Notes: generated by a model from the letters alone, not told the origin. 64,000 nt of DNA from Rhizopus arrhizus (GCA_024220505.1 JAKZZE010000007.1:1674001-1738000), one strand, 5' to 3'. Shown: positions 46,369 to 57,362, counted from the first letter of the stretch. Made by a program: numbers and translations.

Positions 46369-48265
46369 GTTGTCGTTCCTAAACTAATCCCAGTTGACTC
46401 CACTCCGACTTCCAATGTGATACGCTTCTCCGTAGAAAAAATTGAATTGCTGATTGCTGTACTAGAAGATGCCTGTGAAGATGGTTTATAATAGTATTTT
46501 TCAAATGTATTTGAGTTCAGGCTCCAATTGGCGTGTTTTTTGACATCTTGAATTTTGTGACCCAATTCTACAGCTTTGGTACTTGAGGCAGCGCGTATTG
46601 AGTGTGCTGGAAATGCATTCGTGTCAACCCCTGCGGCTTCCATTGCTGTCTTTATCCAGTTTGCTACTGTTGTTGGTCTTACGGAGGTCGATACCTTAGA
46701 AGAATCAATATACGTCAGGAAAAGAGTGTGATCATCTGGTAAGTCTTTTCGTAGTTCGGCAGTCTTGGAAAGAAATCTGGAGGTTGTTCGTACAGGGCAT
46801 AATTCTTCCTCTTTGTTTTGTCCCAGAATAATTGATTTTATTTGACTTTCCTTCGGGGTTCTTGCATGAACTCGCATGGTCATTCCATTTTCATCCTCTT
46901 TCAAAATAATGTCTCGATGTTGTAGTCTGCCGATGTCGGACCTTGGTCTCCACATTGTAGCCATACACAATAATAAAATCGTTTTTAATTGTAGCTGTTC
47001 TAATGATAACGTTTCTGAGGGTGATAACTGCTTCTTGACATACTCGACTAAAATGTTGATATCCCAAGTTACCAATTGTTGTTCAGTTGGAACCTTGACC
47101 TCAGATTTACGTTTTGCTGCAAAAATTCCTTGATCACCATTTGTTCCGCAATTTGTTGTTTGTCAGGATACAAAATTGAGAAAACCGAAGCAATAGATGA
47201 ACGTAAAGTGTTAAGGTGATTGCTAGAAAAGTTTTGGTTACGTCGTAAAAACTGTAGAACATTGAGTGGATTGTATTCGACTGGATCACATCTAGGTTGT
47301 TGAGTTTCACACCATTTTACCCAATTGTTCCATCCATGATCGTATGCTTTTTGTGTTGATTGCCTTATCTTGGAATTTAAATAATCGATTGTATGTTGGT
47401 CTATACCATCTTGTAGCCTTTTGTGGTTGATAACAGCCAAGCGGCTAGACTCCATTTCTTGTTCACCTTCCATATTATAGGTGGATTCAAATGCTTCATG
47501 TTCAGTATCATCGGGAACCAGAACTGGCTCGGCCACAATGGTGTCACTAGTACAACTCTTGTTAATCGTTGCTGTTTTATTAATTTGAGAACTTGTGGTA
47601 TCATCTTCCAAGGCGGGTAAGCATACATCCCCTTCTTGAGCCAATGTTGTTTCATTGCATCCACTGCTGCTGCTGCTGGGTCTAAGGTTAGCGTCCAATA
47701 AATTGGTAGTTGATAATTGTGCCTCGCTGCAAAGGCATCTATCTTTAGTCTGCCCCATTGCTGTTGGATCGTGTTGAACATCTGTTTTGGAATGGCTGAT
47801 TCGTAAAATGGTTGTTTGACTCGACTCAGTTTGTCCGCTTGAGTGTTGAGAACTCCTGGAATGTGTTGATAAATAACTTTGATGCTGTGGTAGTTGCATA
47901 ATTCTTGGATTTGAACTGCTAGTTCTTGGAGAAAAACTGAAGTCGTTCCACCCGACTTTGTCGTATATTTCAAGGCGGTCCGATTGTCCGAGTAGATCTT
48001 GATGGTGGAGTTTTCGCATTTTGATGCGTGTTGTTGGAGTGCAAAAAGGATTGTCTTCAACTCTCGAACGTTTATTGACTGTAATTTCTCTTCCGGTCTC
48101 CAAAATCCTGAGGCTGTTACTAGTGGCGAGCTGATCCCCCATCCGCTGTCCGAAGCATCGACGTGGATCACTGTTTGTGGAGCAGATACTGTGTGTCGTG
48201 TTTGGTCATTAATGATGTCTTTATTTATTATTTTATGATTGATCTCAGTCCAGCCTACGTCAGAC
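46293..48265 (-). pseudogene. DIRS-like element: RNase H and tyrosine recombinase
   Basis: Reading on the minus strand, the first frame (from about 48265 to 47401) holds the RNase H domain: VIHVDASDSGWG, a Glu in NVRELKTILFAL, SDNRTALKY and GVLNTQADKLSR. An overlapping second frame then gives the recombinase core-binding region (STQKAYDHGWNNWVKWC, NPLNVLQFLRRN). After a one-base shift in an A-run near 47110 the catalytic domain follows: Arg in LLLCMATMWRPRSDIG, HSIRAAS with His and Arg, KKHANW, and the Tyr in FEKYYYKP. These enzymes integrate a circular cDNA by recombination. RT and Gag are absent; the 5' end is truncated. Confidence 0.85.
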
Positions 48266-48358
48266 TATAATTAATAGTCAGACAATATAATCCAGGGTTC
48301 ATTCTAAATTATTAGTTCCTCTCCTTTTTCTTACTTAATAAATAGTAGTTGTTAGCTA

Positions 48359-48943
48359 TTGACTTCTCACTGTTTTCATATTATAAGTACCAAATATCTC
48401 AGCTGGGAAAAAGCTGTAAAGCTCTCGAAGGATACCACGACAAGACAATTGGAACAATTCAATTTGACCAGTCAGTTGCGACAGATTCGTTCACAATTTC
48501 ACCAGCCTTCATCTTATTACTTGATTCGTGCGTCAAGCTTTTTGGCAACACCATTCTCTTGCCAACCACTCTCGGTTTTTACATATGAGAATCATGAAAA
48601 TGGGAACAACAAAACCGATTCTTACGAAAAAGCATCCATGGTAGCCTCACGGTTATTCAAGCTGACTGCACACCAAGTTTTATCTGCACCCAAACCGTTG
48701 TTATCAAAAACACAAGTGAATCAACTGGTTTCCCAATGTGCAACTGGAAAAGTTCGAGATACACTTGTGAATATTGCATCATCTTTTACCGACACCGATG
48801 ATATACTGATTTTGCACAACCGCGAATTGAACAATAGCTTAACTCAACTTGCCTCACTTATGTCATCTGACATCGCAAAAGCCAACAAGTCATATGCCAT
48901 ACACAATATTCAAAAGAGATTGAAAACATTGCTGGAAGAATAA
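48359..48943 (+). CDS. Hypothetical protein, transposon-neighbour
   Basis: A 194-codon open frame with no domain I recognise. It is Ser/Thr/Leu-rich and helical, ending KRLKTLLEE, with a coiled-coil-prone last third (NNSLTQLASLMSSDIAKANK). The true start is unclear; the first codons look intronic or UTR, and coding character begins around WEKAVKLSKDTTTRQLEQ. It sits between the DIRS-like element and a hairpin minisatellite, so it may be a mobile-element protein or the remains of a host gene. Confidence 0.35.
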   Translation: MTSHCFHIISTKYLSWEKAVKLSKDTTTRQLEQFNLTSQLRQIRSQFHQPSSYYLIRASSFLATPFSCQPLSVFTYENHENGNNKTDSYEKASMVASRLFKLTAHQVLSAPKPLLSKTQVNQLVSQCATGKVRDTLVNIASSFTDTDDILILHNRELNNSLTQLASLMSSDIAKANKSYAIHNIQKRLKTLLEE

Positions 48944-49014
48944 AAGAAATATTTTTAGTGCTGAAATGAGATTATTCTTTAATTCGACAACTTGGTGCTC
49001 ATGTTGTTTTTGGG

Positions 49015-49181
49015 TGTGTCCAGACAGGCGGGCATTCTGGACATTTTTTTTTTTTTTTTTACTTTGGCGTGTCCAGACAGGCGGGCATTCTGGACATTTT
49101 TTTTTTTTTTTACTTTGGCGTGTCCAGACAGGCGGGCATTCTGGACATTTTTTTTTTACTCTGCGTGTCCAGCCAGACAGG

Positions 49182-49229
<48 letters not shown>
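49015..49229. repeat. Hairpin minisatellite and 46-base T-run
   Basis: Four copies of GTGTCCAGACAGGCGGGCAT then TCTGGACA and a T-run (starts near 49015, 49069, 49120, 49165; the last degenerate). In each, TGTCCAG and CTGGACA can pair as a 7-bp stem. The spacing shrinks (54, 51, 45) because the T-runs shorten. A 46-base T-run follows at 49184-49229. Confidence 0.9.
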
Positions 49230-49233
<4 letters not shown>

Positions 49234-49407
49234 CTGGCATTACTGGCATACAATTCAGCTGTTGCATTATAACAAGGGGGAGTGAAAAGTTATAACACGA
49301 GTATGAAAGGTTATAAACATGAAATGGTTTTTTCAGATAGATCAAACTCCTGCAAAAAAGCTTCACTCAACGTTGAATGCCCATGTTTTCGTAGAAAGAT
49401 AGTTTCT

Positions 49408-50709
49408 TCAGAGCGCTTGACTGTTACGACACTTGTCCAAGCATTTATGAGAATGCGTAACAATTCCTTTAAAATCACATAGTTTCAAGCTATTGGAAGC
49501 TTCAGTGATCCGGGTCATCAACGTTTCCTTGTCAAGAAACTTGTTACGTTTCACTTTGCTTTTGACCACTGACCAGAATTGTTCAATTGGATTGAGCTCA
49601 GGTGAATATGGTGGTAAGTAAACGCAGTGGTAGCCGCGAGATTCTACGTATTTGGCTATGTCCTCTGATGTATGGATAGGAGCATTATCCATCACAAGAT
49701 AGTGACCTTTCATGTGCGGATACTGGTCCATTTCATCCATTGTGGTTTTCAGAAAACTGACATAGTGTCCCGTAACCGTTCCTTTGCTTGTATGCGCAAT
49801 GCCATCTCCCCTCTTTCTCTTTTTATTGGATGGAGGCTGAGGAAGTCTAAGGCTGCATTTGATTAGACCCTCAGCAGAAATGGCACCTAAAATGGTTGTT
49901 GTTGTTGCTCGTGTTTTGGGAACTGTGACCACTGCCGGTGTACCTTTCCTTGACCATGCCATGCTACGTTTCAAATTAATATGGAAAGCAGATTCGTCAA
50001 GAAAGACACAGTTTCTCGTAAAATCCATGTCTGTTTTTTCCCATTTACGAATCCAATTCAAGCGCTCTTGAATCTTTTCTTCGCTGTTCCGATCTATGGG
50101 TTGTAGTCGAGCTTTTTTGAGAGACAAATTGCAATGTTCTTTTACAAAATCAAACAATGTTGTTTTAGATACTTTTAATTCTGTGAATATCTGCTTTAAC
50201 TTCTTCATTACTTCGTCTAAGACGACTGAAGGATTCTCATCAATGCACTCGAGAATAACGCTTTTGTGATCCTCATGGAGAATACGTGGACGACCAGTCT
50301 TTTTTCGTTTTTCAAAGACACTGTCAGGATCCTTCTCGTACTGTTTAGCCCAGTTTTGTACTGTACGAACATGAATCCCGAGTTGTTTTGCAGCAGCGGC
50401 CGCACTCATACATCTCTCAAGCAGCAGCTTGAAGAACCTCACTTTATCCTGATCCGAATAGCGTGTATAATTTCGCTTCACGGATGTTTCCCTCATAATA
50501 ACATCACTACTAGGCTTTCTCTCCTCCGTCTGCATTGTCTCTACTTCTTTCTCGCTCTCCAGAGGCAATTGAGCTAAGTATTGTGTATGAGAGCTCAACG
50601 TTTCAAGACGAAACTGTTCCTCATCAACTATATAATCCATTGGTTCAGGTCTGCCATACTCGTCCACGATGGAACCTTTCCCATTTTCAAACAAGAATTG
50701 AATGTTCAT
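49408..50709 (-). CDS. IS630/Tc1-type DDE transposase, intact, 433 aa
   Basis: Single exon, no stop. A ~90-residue N-terminal extension precedes two HTH segments (SAAAAAKQLGIHVRTVQNWA; KTTLFDFVKEHCNLSL). The DDE_3 core has Asp in VFLDESAFHINLKRSMAWSR, Asp in LVMDNAPIHTSEDIA and Glu in SPELNPIEQFWSVVKSK, with 34 residues between the last two. A basic NKKRKR insertion near residue 300 could serve nuclear import. It is unlike the four Tc1-like families to the left. I see no clear terminal repeats next to it, so it is either an old insertion with kept coding capacity, a host-adopted gene, or an element with ends I missed. Confidence 0.85.
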   Translation of the reverse strand: MNIQFLFENGKGSIVDEYGRPEPMDYIVDEEQFRLETLSSHTQYLAQLPLESEKEVETMQTEERKPSSDVIMRETSVKRNYTRYSDQDKVRFFKLLLERCMSAAAAAKQLGIHVRTVQNWAKQYEKDPDSVFEKRKKTGRPRILHEDHKSVILECIDENPSVVLDEVMKKLKQIFTELKVSKTTLFDFVKEHCNLSLKKARLQPIDRNSEEKIQERLNWIRKWEKTDMDFTRNCVFLDESAFHINLKRSMAWSRKGTPAVVTVPKTRATTTTILGAISAEGLIKCSLRLPQPPSNKKRKRGDGIAHTSKGTVTGHYVSFLKTTMDEMDQYPHMKGHYLVMDNAPIHTSEDIAKYVESRGYHCVYLPPYSPELNPIEQFWSVVKSKVKRNKFLDKETLMTRITEASNSLKLCDFKGIVTHSHKCLDKCRNSQAL

Positions 50710-50817
50710 TATTTATGCTCTCTGATGTAATTGTGAAAAAGAAATAAAACAAGGACAAGCACTTGGCACGCTCTTATATACCCAACAAATGCCAAGGCTT
50801 TTTTGTCTTACAAATTA

Positions 50818-50967
50818 TTTTTAGCCAAGGCGCATTTATATGTTGTACAATACGAATTTTATTATCGCCATCAGACGAATTGATTTTCCACCAGGGCGAA
50901 TTTATTTTTCGTGCAACCTGAATTTTGTTCTCGCCACAAGGCGAATTTACTTTCCGGAAAGAGTGTA
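50818..50967. repeat. Degenerate GGCGAATTT repeats upstream of CGR1
   Basis: Four imperfect units with the core GCCA..AGGCGAATTTA..TTTTC (near 50824, 50872, 50902, 50938) alternate with GTACAATACGAATTTTATTA / GTGCAACCTGAATTTTGTTC. They lie between the transposase start and CGR1, so they may be subterminal transposon repeats or promoter sites. Confidence 0.55.
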
Positions 50968-51059
50968 AGTTGGTTCCTTGATAAAAACAAGTCACTTGAA
51001 GAGCATTTAAAAATATTTTTTAATTTTTTTTCTTTTTTCATTTGATCGATCGTTAAAAA

Positions 51060-51529
51060 ATGTCAACTGTTAATAAAGATAGTATACAAACAGATAAAGC
51101 AGGTGTGGTGGACACAATCAATAAAAGAGTTTCTGGTAAGTAAATTCTTATTTATATATAAAGAATTTTATTAATAATAAAAAGGCAAAATCTGGAAGAT
51201 TCAAAAGAAAGCAGCTGTTCGTACTCAACAACCAAAGCAACTTCGCAGAACTTGGGACGAACGTACAAAGGAACGTGAAAGAGATAATGCAATGAAAGCT
51301 TTAGAGAAACAATTGAAGCAAGAAAAACAAGATGAGATTGATGTAATTTAGCCTACTGTATTTAAATAGAAAAATTAAATATTGCTTATAGAGAAAGAAA
51401 CAAGCTAATTTAGAACGCAAGAGAATAAAGGAGGAGAAGGAGCGACAAGAAGCTTTAGCAGCTAAAATGTCAGCAAAGAGACTTGCAAGATTAAAGAAGA
51501 GAGAAGCCAGAAAGAAGGCTAGAATTTAA
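51060..51529 (+). CDS. CGR1: rRNA-processing protein Cgr1
   Basis: Three exons: 51060-51135, 51185-51342, 51392-51529; 123 aa. Residues ~25-45 read the conserved VSGKIWKIQKKAAVRTQQPK; the rest is a long, highly charged helix (KEEKERQEALAAKMSAKRLA then RLKKREARKKARI). Cgr1 is a small nucleolar protein needed for 60S subunit pre-rRNA processing. Length agrees with the family (~110-125 aa). Confidence 0.93.
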
Positions 51530-51711
51530 ATTGGATAACATTTGTAAATAAAAGAAAAGCATGTAAACGAGAGATACTGTCAATTAAAGAATATGCATTT
51601 AAAAGGCGAGAGATTTTCTTTATTAATAATGATTGAGGATAGGGTGGGCTCTTACACAAAAAGTAAAAATAATAGTAGACAACATGTTGTACTTTACTTT
51701 TTTATTCTTTT

Positions 51712-54700
51712 TTAAAGAGTACCGCCCAATATATCTGTATTGGCTAATGCTAATAACATGGGATCATCAAAGTATTTGTTTATGCTCACATCTTCTGAAA
51801 GACCTTTTCTTCTTCTTGTTTTCACCATGAAATCTCTAGCTAAATGGGATGCAGGACTAGGCTCTAAAGGTTTAAGAACAATATTTGTATCTAATGGATC
51901 TCCAGGTACAATTTGCCAATGATCAAAGATTTGTTGACAAAATGCTTGTCCTTCAGTATGTGTTCTCAAATCAGTTTCAAATCCACATGAATCAATCACT
52001 GGAATATAGGCCTTCACCGTATATAAAGGTGATCCTGGTTTAGGAATGTCTTGAGTGACGTGACCTCTTCTTCGCTGTAGTACTGCATATACTGCAGATA
52101 CACAATCTGCTGGTGCTTGAATTTCAACATAATATACAGGCTCCATCAATCGAGGAGTAGCCTATCATCATGTTAGTTATCGTTCTCTAATTAGTGGTAC
52201 ACTTACAGTCAAGAAAGAGGAATAACACACACGGCGTGCTGTAGGGATAATTTGCCCCCCACCTCTATAGATCGGTTCATTGGCTAGTACTGCATCTAGT
52301 ATCTTAAATTTCACATTACGAATAGCTATTAAATATACATAAGCTTTATATATACATATATATATACATAGATAATTATATATTTTACGTTCATCACATA
52401 AAGGCCCTTCTCTTGTACCCCATTGGAATCCTTGACGAATAGAATCTTTTACTGAGAAAAGCAACTTTTTATCTACTTCAGAAGACAATGTATCATCCAT
52501 CAAGATATTAGGCCCCATATCGTCAGGTCCAAAGCCCACACTGATCTGGATGCAAGTACATCATATCCATGTTTTGTCTCTAAATGTTTACCCAGCTTAC
52601 TTTGTGGCCAACGGATATTGATTTCACCATTCTCGATTTCTTCTGCTAATTCTTTTTCAAGTGGTTCAGCAATAAATGTTAATTTGTTTCTATAACAAAT
52701 TACGTGTTAGTTGAAGACAAGTATGCATATATGTAATATACATTTTACTTCTTATTCGGTGTCTCTGCAAAGCATTTTAATGCAGATGTTTCTACTACTG
52801 TTTCACAAAATCGTACAACAGGATCGGACACTTTCAGCTCAATCTCGGCATACATACGGCGAAGATCATGGAGTACACAATCTAAATAAAGTTCGCCTGT
52901 GCCCAGCACGATATGTTCTCCTGATTCTTCTACTTTGGTTGTCACAATAGGATAGCTCTTGTTAATCTTTCGAAGACCATCCAACATCTTGGGCAATTCT
53001 GATGGGTTGACGGGTTCGATGGCTACCTTAAGTGTGGCGGCTGTAGGAAATCGAAGAGGCTTGAAAATATAAGCGTCCTCCTTTGTCTTTTGTTCTACGA
53101 TAGTAGCTGTTTTCATAATCGAGTTATCCACACCACCCAACAAGACCCATCCACCGGCAGGAACGCCCTCTATTTCAACACGGTATCTTGATTCATAAAC
53201 CCAGGTATTTTCTACCTTTTGCATCGCCATGTCTTCTTCATCATCGACTGTATAACTTTCACCCAGCACACGTACAATCTGTCCACGCTTGATACTGCCA
53301 CTAAATACACGTCCAAAGGCTTGGAAACCTGTACTCTCTTCATTATTGAATAACTTTGTCACATGAATCATCAAAGGACCATCCGCATCACACTTCTTCA
53401 TCGAAGCAACCACTTGACTATCCATAGGTCCAGTATAGATACGCTCTACCTTACTGGAAGCATTTTCGGCGGGTGAAGGGACATGTTGAGCGATCATATC
53501 TACAAAGGCACCATTAGATCCAAAGAACTGGCCGAGCACAAGACGAAGAAGTGGCTTGACGTCCATCTGATAATCTTTGTGTTTCAAATAGATTCCTAAT
53601 GATCTGAGTGTCTTTTTCAAATCTTCCATCTCTTCACCAATTACTTGGGCATACAGTTTATAAAGCGGTTCAAGAATGAAATGAACAAATGTGCGCTTGT
53701 TTTGGCTATTGCTCGATTTTCGATGGAATGTGCCTTGTTTGGGATTAATAAATACATCTCCCCAAAGCCGTTTGGCAAATGCATCGGCATCAAAATCAGT
53801 TTCATACGAGTCGGCATAGAGTTTAGAAAACGATTTGAGTGAAAAGGTCCATCCAATTTGGCTGGAAGCAAAGCACACATTGCCTAATTCAGGGGATAAA
53901 CGAATGTTTTCACCGCCTGGTGTAGATCTAATACATTAAGATTAAATAAAACGTCTTGGTCTTTAAATTACTGTTTGTGTTTACCGAATGATTGTATTGA
54001 CTTCTTCAATGGCATGGCGTAGTTTAAAGTAAGCATCAGCAGGAGGCAATTTCAATTCCAAAATTAAACGGTCCATTTTATTAATAACCAATGTCATAGC
54101 TAAGCCTTCACGTACACAGTGCTTAATGACTTGTTCTGTATTGATCATGACCCCTTCTACTATATCAACTACAATAGCAACACCGTCAGCTAATCGAGTA
54201 GCTGCAACTACTTCATCAATGAAATTGGTATGACCTATACATAGTGTCAGACACAGCTTATTCTATACATATCCTGTCTTACCTGGTGTGTCCAATATGT
54301 TGACCAAATAAGACTTTTCTTTTAAATCTTGCAATACAAGTGTCATTGGCATGCTTTTGAGTGATACACCTCGTTCTCTTTCCAATATGTGTGTATCTGT
54401 ATATCTCTCTGGTTGCTCTACATTGATAGGTATATCGTGTGTTTCAGATATCAACATATCTACAAAAGATGTCTTTCCGTGATGAAGATGTCCAACAATT
54501 GCAATGTTTCTAATCAAATCAGGATGGTTCATTAAATCCACCATAAACCTATACATAAAGGTAGTTTTAATCACATTATATATCTGTCTCATTATTATAT
54601 GCATTACTCTTTGTTGTAATTAGTTTCTGGCAAGTCAGTTTCAAATACATTGAATTTTCGAACTTGAATAGGTGCAATAATGGGCTCACTTAATGGCTGT

Positions 54701-55027
54701 GTGTCTTCTTCTTGTACTAAAGTCTCTACTTCTTGTCCATATACTTCTTCAGCTGAAGGGTAATACTTTTTATCCTCGTGTAAAACAATTTGATTGGGAG
54801 GAATATCTATGTAAAACTCGATTAACAACTTTTTATTAAAGCAACTTCTTCTTACCGTCAATTTGCATTAAAGCAGATTCTTCAACGCGACTTTCTTTTT
54901 CTGGCTCTTCTTCTTCATAAGCAGGTTCCGTCTCTTGTTCTTCTTCTTGCATTTCTAAATCTTCATCTTCATCTTCAAGATCTGGACCGAGATAATTACC
55001 AAATTCGTCATAAAGTGAGTCATCCAT
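51712..55027 (-). CDS. SNU114: U5 snRNP GTPase Snu114 (EFTUD2)
   Basis: Eight exons: 55027-54856, 54806-54608, 54548-54283, 54234-53985, 53927-52749, 52689-52389, 52325-52207, 52161-51712; about 978 aa. The acidic N-terminus ([20 protein letters not shown]) is typical. The EF-2-like GTPase has [20 protein letters not shown] and VINKMDR; later EF2 domains include [25 protein letters not shown] and RRRGHVTQD. It drives U4/U6 unwinding and spliceosome disassembly with Brr2. In exon 6 one base is missing where RSVWAFGPDD is expected (near 52535: GGGCTTTGG where one more T is needed). The other seven exon joins are in phase, so a homopolymer sequencing error is likely. Confidence 0.95.
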
Positions 55028-55120
55028 TTTCTTTTTTTGATCGCGTTTGTAAAAAGAATATAGGCCAAAGTTATTTCGGTTGATTTTAGAAAATTTTGGT
55101 ATAAAATTTGAGCTCAGACG

Positions 55121-55252
55121 ACGTTTAAACAAGATATTTTATTTAAAGGCTTAAATGAGCACGCGGTGTTTCAAGACACCATAATTGCCCAAACTAGATC
55201 AACAGAGACTTAATAGAAGCTAAAAAAAACCCTTATGGAAGCAAGAGCAAAA
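55121..55252 (+). repeat. Inverted repeat upstream of SNU114
   Basis: Complement of 58001-58136, identical except for one base in an A-run. It starts ACGTTTAAACAAGATATTTT and contains the hairpin GGTGTTTCAAGACACC. It ends in a poly-A tract (about 55249-55274). It lies ~90 bp upstream of the SNU114 start. Confidence 0.92.
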
Positions 55253-55479
55253 AAAAAAAAAAAAAAAAAAAAAAGAAAAAAAGAAAGTGAATGAGTAATG
55301 AGGGAGGGACGTGCCATAGACATCAGTATGAGCTCTGGGCAATTTTTGCCCAAGGTGGGCTGACAACGTAGGCAGATCTTTATGTAAAGTAGGTGGCTAG
55401 GTTCATAAAGAATGGTACAAGTGGTTGGGTAAGCGCATTGAGCCTTTATCCATGGAATCTATACATGTTCAAGGATATG
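55253..55479. other. Poly-A and spacer
   Basis: A ~25-base A-run, then non-coding sequence leading to the LINE ORF1-like frame. No other feature. Confidence 0.4.
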
Positions 55480-56284
55480 TCATGTGCGGTACCTGTATAA
55501 TGGGGCAAGGTCATACGACACTAAGTCTTCGGGGTCAATAAAGCCAGACTGGACAAAGAAGTTGGCAACAGCATTGTAATCGGGAGCCCTGAATCGTTGC
55601 AGGGCGGTGCAGATTCGATGGAGGAATGATTTGCGAGCAGATTGTATTTCGCAGTCAATGGTTTCATTGACGAGAGCAGGGTTGCGAATGATTGAAGGAT
55701 CTAAAGGATTTAAATCGTCACGGGCTGTGATATTGAATTTGTTCAATTGTGAATTAACCTCGGCTTCATAAACAATGTGGATAAGAAAGCTGACTAAATT
55801 TCTATCTGAATACTGAATATCTAGAATTCGACGGGGGTTAATGTGTAATCTGCGAAGGTTGGAGCGCAATTGTTGTAGAGGGAGGCGACTTCGAACGGGT
55901 ACATGGATGAGTTTAAAGTCTGTTGGTTCAGCAAATGAAGAAAATTGATTGGCAATAACAGTCAGGCTAAGTTGGGAATTATCGCATTTAGGCTCAGTAA
56001 CCTTAGGCGGAGGAGGGGAGACGCTGTTAGATGATGGAGAGGGAGGAAAGGGTTGGTGATATGGTGCGTCCAGATGGAGGATGTGAGATGGCTGTGGTTG
56101 ACGGCTTCGAAGCAAGTTGTTTCTGTAAGAAAACATTCTCTTGCTGTAACTTGCATATCTCAATGTAGGCAGTGGCTAAGTCTACCTGCAGTTGTTGGAA
56201 TTGCCTGCTGTTGTGGAGCATTACGAAGACTTCCAAATAAAACAAAAATATATAGAAAATGATGGAATGCGGAAAGAAGTCCAT
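55480..56284 (-). pseudogene. LINE ORF1-like fragment
   Basis: Two overlapping minus-strand frames: the first (56284-56027) has a coiled-coil stretch LQVDLATAYIEICKLQQENV; after a frameshift the second (to 55480) reads LIHVPVRSRLPLQQLRSNLR, RRILDIQYSDRNLVSFLIH and ends RAPDYNAVANFFVQSGFI. From memory this matches ORF1-type proteins of mucoralean LINEs, RNA-binding chaperones. The frameshift and lack of ORF2 make it dead. Confidence 0.55.
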
Positions 56285-56302
56285 GAGCTTAAACTATTTT
56301 AT

Positions 56303-57362
56303 TTTTCAAGTATTTGAAAAAATGTAAAAATAATTGAGAAATAGAAAACTTTGATGGGTTAAATGATAAAATATAATAAATTAATACTTCTTACGAAATT
56401 AGGAATCATTTTATTATGAAACAACCATTGTAACGTTAATATCCAAATCCCTTAAAGAGAAAATGGTTTCCTTACAGCGATTTTTCTTGTAAAAGTTGAA
56501 GTATCAAGCACATTTTTGCTCACATTAACATCTCGTTGCCAAAGTATTCTACGGGTTTTACAGTTCAGGAAACTATCGGCCAGCTTTCCTTCATGCTCTG
56601 GTCTTTTTCTTTCTAGCTTTCTTGTACAGCAGCTACTGCAAATCTATTTCAGAATAATAAGTCAGGATAAAGTTGAACAATGATTCGAATAGAAACATAC
56701 TTGAGAAGTTAGGTATTCGTTTATATCTACCAATGCACAATGTATTTGGCTTTGTCGTTCAAGTAATTTGCTGTATAAAACACTGGTGGTACCAGAGAGA
56801 GCTTTTTTCATGAAAACACTATTCTTCTTCTTCATTCCATCACTAAATATTATCAGTGGTAAGAGTTCAGATTGTTTAAACTTGGCGGGCAACCAACGAC
56901 GGTGATTTTTTTTATTTTATATTATTTTATATTATTTTTTTCTTTTGACGTCTTTTTCTCAGTATCTTCTTGAGTTTTTTTCTTTTTCTTTTTTTTTGCT
57001 CCTCAGATTCTAGTCGCTTCCTCTTTCCTTTGGATTTCGATACTTTTGTTTCATAGCTATACTTTTTGTCTCGACGCTTTCTTTTTTACTCTCTGTGCAT
57101 AACAACGAGTTAGTCATATCTTATCAAATACTATAAGCTTATTACTTTTACCACAAAAAGGACAGGCATTGAATGCTTCAGTTTCATGGCCATGCTGATT
57201 ACAATCTCTGCATATCTTTTTCTCTATTTTTAGGAAAAGTACACTTTTCAATAAGTTTTTAACTACACATTAAGTCTTTTAATTTAAGAATACCTCTGAT
57301 ACTCTTTGCAGGTTTGGCGCTAGTCTTTGTCTAAAATAGTCGATTGCGTCTTTCTTTGACAT
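56303..57362 (-). pseudogene. Fanzor (TnpB-like) relic, copy 2
   Basis: The 5' part has exons 57362-57294 (MSKKDAIDYFRQRLAPNLQR), 57221-57152 with a zinc-knuckle-like ICRDCNQHGHETEAFNACPF, and a third starting ESKKESVETKSIAMKQ that soon hits a TAG. The middle of the protein (RuvC-I and -II regions) is missing. The 3' part (56973-56303) repeats copy 1: FSDGMKKKNSVFMKKAL, VDINEYLTSQ, the same intron, ICSSCCTRKLERKRP, CKTRRILWQRDVNVSKNV (RuvC-III). The fourth zinc Cys is again Arg. A non-coding tail ends at 56303 in a palindrome TTTTCAAGTATTTGAAAA. Fanzors are RNA-guided nucleases; this one cannot be active. Confidence 0.75.

Noticed and set aside
49015..49183. Possible CRISPR-like array
   Set aside because: Only four units, spacers are T-runs rather than unique sequence, and the genome is eukaryotic.
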